Shown here in pieces: positions 18,596 through 26,561 of a stretch of 64,000 nucleotides of DNA (positions are counted from its first letter, which is position 1; every line of letters starts with the position of its first letter). The translations under genes and the position numbers were made by a program. The notes beneath the pieces were generated by a model. That model searched no databases and was not told the origin of the DNA. It saw nothing but the letters and a program-made list of their open reading frames with translations. This DNA comes from Acidimicrobiia bacterium (lineage in GTDB: Bacteria > Actinomycetota > Acidimicrobiia > Acidimicrobiales > Aldehydirespiratoraceae): positions 248,001 to 312,000 of the forward strand of contig JAJEHD010000019.1 in assembly GCA_022819505.1 (NCBI GenBank), in the 5' to 3' direction.

Positions 18596-19399
18596 ATGGC
18601 CCGGCGGGGAGCGCCGGTAGATGTCGTCGGGGTCGGACGCACGTTCGCCCTCGGTGGCGGCGAGGTAGAAGCCCTTCGCGGGTTTGAAATGCACGTCCCC
18701 GCAGGGGGCTTCAGCGCGCTGATCGGGCCGTCGGGGTGTGGCAAGTCCACCGCGCTGCGCCTGGTGGCCGGGCTGGACGCGCCGGACGAGGGGACCATCG
18801 ACATGGACGGTGCCTCGCCCGACCAGATGCGACGGGGTCAGCGAATCGGCGTCGCCTTCCAAGACCCGTCCCTGCTGCCGTGGCGCACGGTGTCGACGAA
18901 CATCCGGCTCGCGCTGGAGCTCGTCGGCCGGCGCCACGACACCGGATCCGTCGACGACTTGATCGAACTGGTCGGCCTGCAGGGATTCGAGAAGGCCCGG
19001 CCCGCGCAACTCTCGGGGGGCATGCGCCAGCGGGTCGCCATCGCTCGCTCATTGGTGACGGAGCCCGACCTCCTGCTGCTCGACGAGCCCTTCGGCGCCC
19101 TCGACGCCCTCACCCGCCAGCAGCTCAACGACGAACTCCAGCGCATCTGGACAGCCCGCGGGACCACCACCATCCTGGTGACCCACTCAATCCCCGAGGC
19201 GGTGTACGTCGCCGATGAGGTGCTGGTCATGTCGCCCCGACCGGGCAGGGTGGTGGCCCACCACGCCATCGATTTCGAACGGCCCCGAACCAGGGAGTTG
19301 CTGCTCGCCGACGAGTTCCATGCCAAGGTAGAGGCGGTCTCAGCCAGCCTGCACCGCTCCGAGGGGCAGGTCGTTCAACTCGAGGCAGACGACAGTTGA
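18596..19399 (+). CDS. ABC importer ATPase, NitT/TauT family
   Basis: Energises the importer. 267 residues with Walker A GPSGCGKSTALRL, Q-loop VAFQDPSLLPWRT (the LLPW motif is typical of the nitrate/taurine/sulfonate subfamily), signature LSGGMRQRVAIARSL, Walker B LLLLDEPFGALD and switch His in VTHSI. The frame is open upstream into the previous gene. I chose the ATG at 18596 (GTG at 18593 is possible) because the ATPase fold begins there and it clears the preceding stop at 18561. The stop overlaps the TTG start of the permease. Confidence 0.88.
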   Translation: MARRGAPVDVVGVGRTFALGGGEVEALRGFEMHVPAGGFSALIGPSGCGKSTALRLVAGLDAPDEGTIDMDGASPDQMRRGQRIGVAFQDPSLLPWRTVSTNIRLALELVGRRHDTGSVDDLIELVGLQGFEKARPAQLSGGMRQRVAIARSLVTEPDLLLLDEPFGALDALTRQQLNDELQRIWTARGTTTILVTHSIPEAVYVADEVLVMSPRPGRVVAHHAIDFERPRTRELLLADEFHAKVEAVSASLHRSEGQVVQLEADDS

Positions 19400-21015
19400 T
19401 CGCGCCTGCCCGAGTTCGCAGCTCGGCCACGACCGGCCAGGCCGCCAGCGGGATGGACCGGGTGCCGCCGCGGGTGCTCAGCGCGGCCGTGGGGATCGCC
19501 GTGCTGGCGCTGTGGGAGCTGCTAGCCCGCACGGTGTACGCGGGATCGTACCGCCTGTCTCCGCCCACGCTGGTCGTGGTCGACTTCTTCGAGTACCGCG
19601 ACCTCTATCTGCGCAACCTGTGGCACTCGACGAAGACCGCTGCCTGGGGTTTCCTGTGGGGGAATCTGGCGGCGATAGCCCTGGCGGGAGTGGCGTCAAT
19701 CCTCCCGGTGCTGCGCCGCAGCATCGGGGCAATAGCTCTGACCGTCTTCTGCCTGCCCTTCATCGCAGTGGCTCCGATCCTGCGACTGATCACCGGCCCG
19801 GGCAACGGCACACCGATCACGCTGTCGGCGCTGGCCGTGTTCTTCACCACCTACGTGGCCGCCCTGCTCGGCTTCGACACCGCTCCGGGAAGCGCCCTCG
19901 ACGTGGTCCGCTCCTTCGGCAGGGGCCGGTTGGCGGCCTTCCGCCGGGTCAGGCTCAGAGCATCGGTGCCAGCGATGATCGCCGGCTTGCAGATCGCGGC
20001 GCCGGCCGCATTCCTGGGAGCGGTGGTCGGCGAGTTCACCGGGGCGCGCAGCGGCCTGGGGATACTCACGGTCCGAGCTCTGGGCGCTCTCCACACCGAG
20101 CGGATCTGGGTAATCGCACTGCTGTCCACGATCGTGGCCACCGGCGGGTACATGGTGATCGGTGCGCTGGGCCGGTGGCTTTGTCCGTGGGCGCCCGCAC
20201 TGGACGTGGGAGCCGTTCCGGCCGCACGCCAAGAGCCGGGCCTGCTCAACCGGATGGCCGCTCTACTGGCCCCGATCATCGTCGTGTTCGTCTTCTGGTA
20301 CGCGTTCTTGTGGGTGTTCCAGATCAAGCCCTTCTTCGCCAAGACGCCCTTCGACGTGTGGGCGGAGCTGTTCACCAACGCGGACGCGGCCGAGACCCGA
20401 TCGTCGGTCTTCGGCGCGCTGGGAACCACGCTGTGGACTACGTCGCTGGGCTACGTCGCGGGCCTGATCGGCGCGGTGGTGACCGCGGTCGTGTTCGTCC
20501 TCATCCCCTGGCTGGAGCGGGCGCTGATGCCGATCGCGGTGGCGCTGCGGTCGATCCCCATCATCGTCACCACGCCGGTGATAATCCTGTTCGTCGGGCG
20601 CGGCCTGCTGACAACGACGGCGATCGTGGCGGTCATGTCGTTCTTCCCGACCCTGGTCAACTGCTACGCGGCCATGAACCGGACCCCTGTGGGGATCCTC
20701 GACGTACTCAAGTCCTATGACGCCGGATCCGCAGCCCATGTGCGTAACGCCTACCTCCCGACCGCGGTGCCGGCCCTGCTTGCCTCGGCCCGGATCGCGG
20801 TGCCCACGTCGCTGCTGGGCGCCACCGTGGCCGAATGGCTGGCCACCGGCGACGGGATCGGCGCGGTGATGGTGATCGCCTTCACCCGCAACGACTACAA
20901 CGTGCTGTGGGTGTCGGTGGCAGTGCTGACGCTAGTGGCGGTGATCGGCTACTGGCTGGTGGCCGCGTTCGAGCTCCGCACGCTCGAGCGGGTCGCTCCG
21001 GGAGCGTCACGATGA
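19396..21015 (+). CDS. Fused tandem ABC permease, NitT/TauT family (two BPD_transp domains)
   Basis: 539 residues, about twice the ~260 usual for this family. The first half (about 30-265) and second half (about 285-530) are each a complete SsuC/TauC-like permease with about six membrane segments. Each ends in the coupling-loop signature: the first in LQIAAPAAFLGAVVGEFTGARSGLG, the second in ARIAVPTSLLGATVAEWLATGDGIG (about 17 residues apart from their helices). One polypeptide therefore supplies the whole membrane pore. The TTG start overlaps the ATPase stop by four bases; an ATG at 19453 is an alternative. Its stop overlaps the next ATG as ATGA, so transporter and dioxygenase are translationally coupled. 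Confidence 0.85.
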   Translation: MIAPARVRSSATTGQAASGMDRVPPRVLSAAVGIAVLALWELLARTVYAGSYRLSPPTLVVVDFFEYRDLYLRNLWHSTKTAAWGFLWGNLAAIALAGVASILPVLRRSIGAIALTVFCLPFIAVAPILRLITGPGNGTPITLSALAVFFTTYVAALLGFDTAPGSALDVVRSFGRGRLAAFRRVRLRASVPAMIAGLQIAAPAAFLGAVVGEFTGARSGLGILTVRALGALHTERIWVIALLSTIVATGGYMVIGALGRWLCPWAPALDVGAVPAARQEPGLLNRMAALLAPIIVVFVFWYAFLWVFQIKPFFAKTPFDVWAELFTNADAAETRSSVFGALGTTLWTTSLGYVAGLIGAVVTAVVFVLIPWLERALMPIAVALRSIPIIVTTPVIILFVGRGLLTTTAIVAVMSFFPTLVNCYAAMNRTPVGILDVLKSYDAGSAAHVRNAYLPTAVPALLASARIAVPTSLLGATVAEWLATGDGIGAVMVIAFTRNDYNVLWVSVAVLTLVAVIGYWLVAAFELRTLERVAPGASR

Positions 21016-21602
21016 CGGTGGCAGCCGCCCGGCCACCAGGCGGCCCGGGCGCCGAGATGCCGGCCGCTCAGGCCGCGGTGCTGGCCCGCTATGACGAGCT
21101 GGCCGCTCTGCTTGCCGGGATGGACGACCGCCCGGGGGCCGATCCCGGCCTCACCGCCGAGGCCGCGCCGGTGCTGTTGCACGAGGCGCGGCTGCTGGAT
21201 GCCGGCCGTTTCGAGGATTGGCTGGAAGGCTGGACCAGCGACGCCGTGCTGTGGCTCCCGCTGTCGGCGCAGGCCCACCCCGGCACCGACCAGTCCCTGC
21301 TCCTGGACGACCGCCGCCGGCTGGCCGAGCGCGTCGACTGGCGCCGCGAGCCGTCGGCCTGGGGCCAGCACCCACCATCACGCACCACCCGAGTCGTCGG
21401 GAGCATCGAGGCCTGGGCCGCGGCCGACGGCCTCGTCGCCCGATCCAGTCTGCTCATCGACGAGTACCGGCACGGCCGCCACCAGGCGCTCGCCGGCTAC
21501 CAGATCCACGAGCTGGTCGGCGACGGCCTTCGCCGGCGCACCAAGATCCTCGTCGTGCCCGCACTGGGCACCGGCGTCCGCAATCCGAGCTTCCTGCTGT
21601 GA
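21012..21602 (+). CDS. Aromatic ring-hydroxylating dioxygenase, beta (small) subunit
   Basis: 196 residues in the NTF2/SnoaL-like fold of ring-hydroxylating dioxygenase small subunits: HEARLLDAGRFEDWLEGW, DAVLWLPLS, DDRRRLAERVDWRR, PSRTTRVVGSIEA, ARSSLLIDEYRHGR. The beta subunit stabilises the alpha3beta3 oxygenase and does not bind iron. The start ATG overlaps the permease stop (ATGA). Here beta precedes alpha, and the pair sits directly behind an importer, which suggests that the imported compound or an early product is the oxygenase substrate. Confidence 0.8.
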   Translation: MTVAAARPPGGPGAEMPAAQAAVLARYDELAALLAGMDDRPGADPGLTAEAAPVLLHEARLLDAGRFEDWLEGWTSDAVLWLPLSAQAHPGTDQSLLLDDRRRLAERVDWRREPSAWGQHPPSRTTRVVGSIEAWAAADGLVARSSLLIDEYRHGRHQALAGYQIHELVGDGLRRRTKILVVPALGTGVRNPSFLL

Positions 21603-21615
21603 GAGGGGGTATGCC

Positions 21616-22893
21616 GTGACCGCCGACTCCGGCACTGCGCCCGCCGACTTCGACTACCTGGTGCAGCCTCACCGGGTCCACCGTCGCATCTACACCGACC
21701 CGCAAATCTTCGAACTGGAGATGACCCGGGTGTTCGCGGCGTCATGGTGCTATGTGGGCCACGAGAGCGAGATCCCCGCGCCGGGAGACTTTCGAACCAC
21801 AACCCTGGGCCTGCGGCCGGTGCTGATGACCCGGGGGCGCGACGGCGCGGTGAACGTGCTTCTCAACCGCTGCACGCACCGGGGGACGGTGCTGGCGGCC
21901 GAAGCCAGCGGCTGCGCCAAGCGTTTCGTGTGCCCCTACCACGGCTGGACCTTCGCTCCCGACGGGCAGTTGGTGGCCATCCCGTTCCCTGCCGACCACG
22001 CGGTTGAGGACCACTCCACGCTGTCGCTGGGGCGGCTGGCGACTGCCACTTACCGGGGCTTCGTGTTCGCCACGCTCAACGCCGAGCCCGAGCCGCTCGA
22101 TTGCTGGCTGGGCGAGGCCCGAGAGGCCTTCGACGCAATCGTCGACCGCCATCCCGGCGGTGACATCGCGGTGATGGGCTCCCCCCATCTTCTGGAGTTC
22201 GTCGGCAACTGGAAGCTCTCATGGGACAACGCAGCCGACGGCCTGCACGCCACCTTCGCCCACGAGTCCTACAACACGCTGGGAGAGATGGTGGACACCG
22301 AGACGGTGCTGGCCCGCGACCCGGGGACCACGCCGATGGTGTCCAAGGCGCTGCGCAACGGCCACATGGTGGTGGACCAGCGGCCGGGAATCCCACAGGG
22401 GCCGTGGGCCACCATGCGAAGAGTCCCGTACCGGGAGCCGCTGGAGAACGCGCTGATCGACGCGGGCGACGAGAGCCTGCTCGACCTGGCCACCGGGAGC
22501 ATGATCAACCTGTCGCTGTTCCCGAACCTGCTCTTCGTCGGCAACCAGCTGCTGGTCATCGAGCCGGTCGCCGTGGACCGGACCAGGCTCCAGCTGTGGC
22601 TCACCTCCGCGCCCGGTGCTCCGCCGGAGATCGACCTGCTGCGCCTGCGGGTGGACGAGGACTTCGTGAACTTCGGCACCCCCGACGACCTCGACATGTT
22701 CGAGCGGGTCCAGCGGGGCCTGTCGATCCCGGAGATGGAGTGGATCGACATGAGTCGCGGTCTGCCCGACAGCGCCGCTCCCGACGGGGACGCCACGATC
22801 TACGGCCCCATCACCTCCGAAGCGCCTCAGCGGCGCTACCTCGCCCACTACGCCAAGCTGATGACCACCCCCACGGCAACCCGTGCCCTCTAA
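21616..22893 (+). CDS. Rieske non-heme iron oxygenase, alpha (large) subunit
   Basis: Catalytic subunit of a ring-hydroxylating dioxygenase, 425 residues. The Rieske [2Fe-2S] site is CTHRGTVLAAEASGC...CPYHGW, giving the C-x-H and C-x2-H ligands (about residues 83-105). The mononuclear iron site includes the His pair in ADGLHATFAHESY, with an Asp further on. The GTG at 21616 is preceded by GAGAGGGGG and lies 13 bases after the beta subunit. Electron-transfer partners (ferredoxin, reductase) are not in the window. The next gene starts inside its last codons. The substrate is not predictable by eye. Confidence 0.88.
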   Translation: MTADSGTAPADFDYLVQPHRVHRRIYTDPQIFELEMTRVFAASWCYVGHESEIPAPGDFRTTTLGLRPVLMTRGRDGAVNVLLNRCTHRGTVLAAEASGCAKRFVCPYHGWTFAPDGQLVAIPFPADHAVEDHSTLSLGRLATATYRGFVFATLNAEPEPLDCWLGEAREAFDAIVDRHPGGDIAVMGSPHLLEFVGNWKLSWDNAADGLHATFAHESYNTLGEMVDTETVLARDPGTTPMVSKALRNGHMVVDQRPGIPQGPWATMRRVPYREPLENALIDAGDESLLDLATGSMINLSLFPNLLFVGNQLLVIEPVAVDRTRLQLWLTSAPGAPPEIDLLRLRVDEDFVNFGTPDDLDMFERVQRGLSIPEMEWIDMSRGLPDSAAPDGDATIYGPITSEAPQRRYLAHYAKLMTTPTATRAL

Positions 22894-23701
22894 GACCGGC
22901 CCCGCACCGGGCACCGAGCGCCGGGCGGCCTTCCTAGAGCGGGGAGCGGTGGTGGTCCCCGGCCTGCTGGACCTCGACTGGTGCGAGCGCCTCCAAGCCG
23001 CCATCGAGCGCTGCCAGGCCAGCCCCAGCCAGTTCTACGGGGTGCTGTCGCCGCCGGGGGAGCTCAAGGTGGACAGCGACCTGTTCCGCTGGTTCGACGA
23101 CCCCGACATCGCCGAGGTGACCCACTCGTCGCCGCTGCCCGCGCTCGGGGCGGAGCTGTGCGGCGCCGACGCGGCCGTGCTGATCGAGGACCAGTGGTTC
23201 TGCTCGGAGCCTGGCGCGATCTCGCGCAGCCCCTGGCATCAGGACCACCCCTACTACAACCTTGACCGGCCCTTCGCCACTGTCTGGGTGACCCTCGACG
23301 ACGTCGCCGCCGACGCCGCCCTTCGTGTGGTGGAGGGATCCCATGCCACCGGCATCACCTACGCCCCCATCGAGTTCTCGTCGTCGATCTCCACCATCGG
23401 CGGGGCCTCGGAACTGGAGCCGGTCCCCGACGTGGACACCGACCCAGAGAACTTCCCGGTCACCACCTGGGACCTGAAGGCCGGCGACGCGGTGGCCATC
23501 GACTCACGGATGCTGCACTCCACCGGCGTTCGCGAGGTGGCCGACCGGCCCTTCCGGCGGCTGTCGACCCGCTACGCCCATCCCGACACCCGCTACCTCG
23601 ACCTGGGCGAGCAAGCGGCGGTGTTCTGGCGGATGCTCCCCCACGGCCTGAGCACCGGCGACCTGGTGGCCGGGGAGGTCTTTCCCCTGATCGAGCCCTG
23701 A
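22883..23701 (+). CDS. Phytanoyl-CoA dioxygenase (PhyH) family Fe(II)/2-oxoglutarate oxygenase
   Basis: 272 residues of the PhyH family of double-stranded beta-helix oxygenases, which use Fe(II) and 2-oxoglutarate to hydroxylate small molecules. The metal-binding HxD is in SPWHQDHPYYNLDRP, and the distal His is in DSRMLHSTG. The family phrase FLERGAVVVPGLLD is at the N-terminus. The GTG start overlaps the Rieske alpha gene by 11 bases, so it is the last gene of the importer-dioxygenase operon. It converges on the XRE-cupin gene after 32 bases. Together with the Rieske pair it gives this operon two different oxygenase chemistries. Confidence 0.85.
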   Translation: MPSKTGPAPGTERRAAFLERGAVVVPGLLDLDWCERLQAAIERCQASPSQFYGVLSPPGELKVDSDLFRWFDDPDIAEVTHSSPLPALGAELCGADAAVLIEDQWFCSEPGAISRSPWHQDHPYYNLDRPFATVWVTLDDVAADAALRVVEGSHATGITYAPIEFSSSISTIGGASELEPVPDVDTDPENFPVTTWDLKAGDAVAIDSRMLHSTGVREVADRPFRRLSTRYAHPDTRYLDLGEQAAVFWRMLPHGLSTGDLVAGEVFPLIEP

Positions 23702-23733
23702 CCCTCGAACCGGGCCAGACCCGGCTCCGGGTG

Positions 23734-24339
23734 CTAGCCGGGGGCGGAGACGTGGACGAAGCGGGTGGTCTCGCTGCCCAGGTGGCGCCAGCGGTGACGG
23801 GTGGCCGTTGAGTAGATCATCGTGTCGCCCGCAGCCAGGCGGTGGGTGACGATGTGGCCGTCGCCGTCGTCGAGGTCGACAGCCAGCATCCCGCAGGTGA
23901 CGTGGATCATCTCCCGGCCCTCCGACGAGAAGAAGCCGCCCAGCCGCGAGCCGGGCTCGACCACGTACTCGGCTGCGCTGAAGGGTTCCTCGAGACCGGT
24001 GAGCTGGCGGCGGAACGCGGTCTGGAGCGCGTCGGTGATGTCGTAGCGCTGGCCCTCATCGCGTCCGGTGACCACGACGTCGGCCGACACCGGGCCAGCC
24101 AGCAGCCGCTCGGGGGTGGTCTCGAGCACGCTGGCGATGGCGAACAGCGAGGTCAGGCTGGGGGCGGCGAAGCTGGTCTCCACTTGGCTGAGGAACGGAA
24201 CCGACAAGCCGGCCTGGTCGGCGACCTGGCTCAGCGTCAGGCCGAGCTGGTTGCGGCGGCTGCGTACCGCCTGGCCCAGCTCCTCCAGGGCGCGGGTGCT
24301 GTGGTCACGGCGGGGCTGGGGTTGGGCGGTGGCGGCCAT
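23734..24339 (-). CDS. XRE-family transcriptional regulator with C-terminal cupin domain
   Basis: 201 residues. A lambda-repressor-type helix-turn-helix (about 20-75: LGLTLSQVADQAGLSVPFLSQVE) is joined to a cupin sensor domain (about 115-200: SAAEYVVEPGSRLGGFFSSEGREMIHV, GDTMIYSTATRHRW). Regulators of this design bind a small pathway metabolite in the cupin and control the adjacent catabolic genes. The open frame extends upstream, but the ATG at 24339 matches the normal start and clears the preceding gene. It is the last gene of the minus-strand operon with the enolase-family and aldo/keto reductase genes. It is the best candidate for the protein that reads TTTGAT-N3-ATCAAA. Confidence 0.85.
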   Translation of the reverse strand: MAATAQPQPRRDHSTRALEELGQAVRSRRNQLGLTLSQVADQAGLSVPFLSQVETSFAAPSLTSLFAIASVLETTPERLLAGPVSADVVVTGRDEGQRYDITDALQTAFRRQLTGLEEPFSAAEYVVEPGSRLGGFFSSEGREMIHVTCGMLAVDLDDGDGHIVTHRLAAGDTMIYSTATRHRWRHLGSETTRFVHVSAPG

Positions 24340-24376
24340 CGGTCGGGAGGCTAGCTGGCGCGCTTCGGCCGGCCGG

Positions 24377-25567
24377 TCAGCCGTCGGACGGTCCGGCGCC
24401 GGCCGCGGTGCGGCCCGACTCGTGCTCGGGGAACAGCTCGGCGTAGGTGTCGCCCTCCTGGTAGGGGTGGGCGGCCAGCTTCTCCTCGTCGACATCCACT
24501 CCCAGGCCGGGACCGGTGGGGGCGGTGATGTGCCCGCCGCCCAGGTCGGTGAGGGCCAGGCCGGGGTTGTGGCCGATGTCGGTGATCATCGGCTGGTGGG
24601 GGTCGATGTCGTACTCGCACAGCCGCACGCGGGATGCAGTCGCCCAGTGCAGGTTGGCGGCCAGCCCCACCACCGTGGGCCCCCCGACGTGGGGGATGAC
24701 CTCGATAGAGGACCGGGCCGCGATGCCGGCGATCTCCAGGCAGTTGAGGATCCCGCCGGTGAGGGTGGCGTCGGGCTCGAAGACCCGGGCCGCGTCCCGC
24801 CGGGCCAGCTCGGCGTACATGCGGGGCGAGTAGACCCGCTCCCCCACCGCCACCCGGATCGGCGAGTTGTGCTGGAGCCGCTCCAGGCCCTCGACCTGGT
24901 ACTGGGGCACCGGCTCCTCGAAGAAGTGGATGCGGTATGGGGCGATCCGCCGGCACAGCTCTATGGCCGAGTCCGGGTCGTGGAACCAGTAAGAGTCGAC
25001 TCCCATCAGCTTGCCGGCGCCGATGTGCTCCCGGACGGTCGCCACTGCCTCCTCGTCGCCGTCGATGGTGCGTCCCAGTCGCACCTTCACGCCCGCGAAG
25101 CCCAGGTCCATGCACTGGTCGAAGTAGTGGGCGTGCCACTGGGCGGTCTCCTCGAACATGGTGGTGCCGGTGCCGTACAGCGGGATCTCATAGGCGCTGC
25201 CCCCCAGCAGCTGGTGCACGGGGGCGCCGAGGGTCTTGCCGAGGATGTCCCACAGGGCCACCTCGATCGCGCCGATGGTCTGGCTGGTGAGGCCCTCCCA
25301 GCCGAGGTAGCCGTCGAGGGCCACCTGGAGGTCGGCGATGCGGTCCCTGATGGCCAGCGGGTCCCGCCCCTCCAGGTGCCGCGAGCACACGTCGTCCACC
25401 GCGGCCCGAAAGACCGTCGGGTACGAGTGGCCCCAGTTGGTGGACGACTCGCCCCAGCCGACCGTGCCGTCGTCGGTCTCGATCCGCACCAGCGCGAAGC
25501 TGCGCTCCATGTCGGGGTCGATCTTGCGGTAGCCGGCCAGCACCGCCCGCACGTTCTCGATTCTCAT
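24377..25567 (-). CDS. Mandelate racemase/muconate lactonizing enzyme family (enolase superfamily) protein
   Basis: 396 residues. An N-terminal capping domain is followed by the (beta/alpha)7-beta barrel that abstracts a proton alpha to a carboxylate on Mg2+. Catalytic positions seen are K-V-R on strand 2 (GVKVRLG, a KxR version of KxK), metal ligands Asp (MGVDSYWFHD), Glu (FFEEPVPQ) and Glu (VAVGERVYS), and His in EVIPHVGGP. The Asp-Glu-Glu plus His set fits the MandR-like acid-sugar dehydratase/racemase groups. The ATG at 25567 is preceded by GGGAGCG and lies 13 bases from the aldo/keto reductase stop. With that reductase it suggests a sugar-acid or hydroxy-acid step. Confidence 0.85.
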   Translation of the reverse strand: MRIENVRAVLAGYRKIDPDMERSFALVRIETDDGTVGWGESSTNWGHSYPTVFRAAVDDVCSRHLEGRDPLAIRDRIADLQVALDGYLGWEGLTSQTIGAIEVALWDILGKTLGAPVHQLLGGSAYEIPLYGTGTTMFEETAQWHAHYFDQCMDLGFAGVKVRLGRTIDGDEEAVATVREHIGAGKLMGVDSYWFHDPDSAIELCRRIAPYRIHFFEEPVPQYQVEGLERLQHNSPIRVAVGERVYSPRMYAELARRDAARVFEPDATLTGGILNCLEIAGIAARSSIEVIPHVGGPTVVGLAANLHWATASRVRLCEYDIDPHQPMITDIGHNPGLALTDLGGGHITAPTGPGLGVDVDEEKLAAHPYQEGDTYAELFPEHESGRTAAGAGPSDG

Positions 25568-25580
25568 CCCGGTCGCTCCC

Positions 25581-26516
25581 TCATGCTTGCAGCTCCATCC
25601 CCTGCAGCTCACGCCACAGCTCGTCGGGCACCGGCGCGCCCAGCGCGTCGAGATTCTCGTCCACCTCCGCCGGCGCGGCCATCCCGACCACCACCGCGGT
25701 GACGTTCGGGTTGGTGAGCGGGAAGTTCACCGCCGCGGCCCGCAGCGACACGCCATGACGCCGGCAGGTGTCGTCGATGGCCGCGGCCCGAGCGAGGGTC
25801 TCGTCCGAAGCGGGGCCGTAGTCGTACCAGGAGCCGGATCGGGGCCGGGCCAGCACCCCGCTGTTGAACACTCCCGCCGCCAGGTACGCCACGCCCCGCC
25901 GGGCGCAGGCGTCGATCAACTCGGCCGCCGAACGGTCGAGCATCGTGTAGCGGCCGGCCACCAGCATGCAATCCAGGTCGGCCCGCTCGAGGAAGACGGC
26001 TGCGGTGGCGACGGAGTTGGTGCCCAGCGACACCGCTCCGATCATGCCCTGGTCACGCAAATCCACCAGCGCCGGGTAGGTGCCCTCCAGGGCTTCATGA
26101 ATGTGGTCGTCGGGGTCGTGGATGTGCACGATGTCGACCCGGTCCACGCCGAGACGCTCGAGGCTCGACTCCAGGGACCGGCGGGCCGCGTCGTAGCCGA
26201 AGTCGAAGCGGACGTCGACGGAGCCGTCGGGCTCTCGTGTCAGCAGGCGGCCGGCCTTGGTGGCGATGACCGGACGGGGGAGCTCCGGAGCGGCCGCCAG
26301 AGCCCGGCCCAGACGGCGCTCGGCCTCGCCCAGTCCATAGAAGGGCGCGGTGTCGAAGAACCCGACGCCTCGCTCGAGGGCCCGGGCCGCGGTCCTGACC
26401 GCAGTCTCGGCATCGTTGCCCCAGAAGATCGTGGCCAGAGGAGCGGTCCCCATCGCCAGGCGTCGTACCTGGAGGCCGGTCCGTCCCAGAGGTGTCTTGT
26501 CCAGAGGATCCTGCAT
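25581..26516 (-). CDS. Aldo/keto reductase (D-threo-aldose/L-fucose dehydrogenase-like)
   Basis: 311 residues with a TIM-barrel NAD(P)-dependent oxidoreductase fold. The catalytic tetrad is visible: Asp and Tyr in FFDTAPFYGLGE, Lys in VIATKAGRL and His in DIVHIHDPDDH. The N-terminus (LGRTGLQVRRLAMGTAPLA) and the overall pattern resemble pyridoxal/L-fucose/D-threo-aldose 1-dehydrogenases. It is the first gene of a three-gene minus-strand operon. It is divergent from the PanB-like gene across only 45 bases that contain the palindromic operator, so both directions are probably controlled together. Confidence 0.85.
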   Translation of the reverse strand: MQDPLDKTPLGRTGLQVRRLAMGTAPLATIFWGNDAETAVRTAARALERGVGFFDTAPFYGLGEAERRLGRALAAAPELPRPVIATKAGRLLTREPDGSVDVRFDFGYDAARRSLESSLERLGVDRVDIVHIHDPDDHIHEALEGTYPALVDLRDQGMIGAVSLGTNSVATAAVFLERADLDCMLVAGRYTMLDRSAAELIDACARRGVAYLAAGVFNSGVLARPRSGSWYDYGPASDETLARAAAIDDTCRRHGVSLRAAAVNFPLTNPNVTAVVVGMAAPAEVDENLDALGAPVPDELWRELQGMELQA

Positions 26517-26524
26517 GGAGCGTG

Positions 26525-26539
26525 TTTGATCGTATCAAA
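26525..26539. promoter_or_regulatory. Perfect palindromic operator TTTGAT-N3-ATCAAA, copy 2
   Basis: TTTGAT-CGT-ATCAAA has the same half-sites and spacing as 17373-17387. It sits in the 45-base divergent region between the aldo/keto reductase start (26516) and the PanB-like start (26562), where a bound dimer would cover both promoters. Two independent perfect copies at the two control regions of one gene island make chance unlikely. Confidence 0.65.
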
Positions 26540-26561
26540 GTCTTGTGATTGTCTTCATTGC

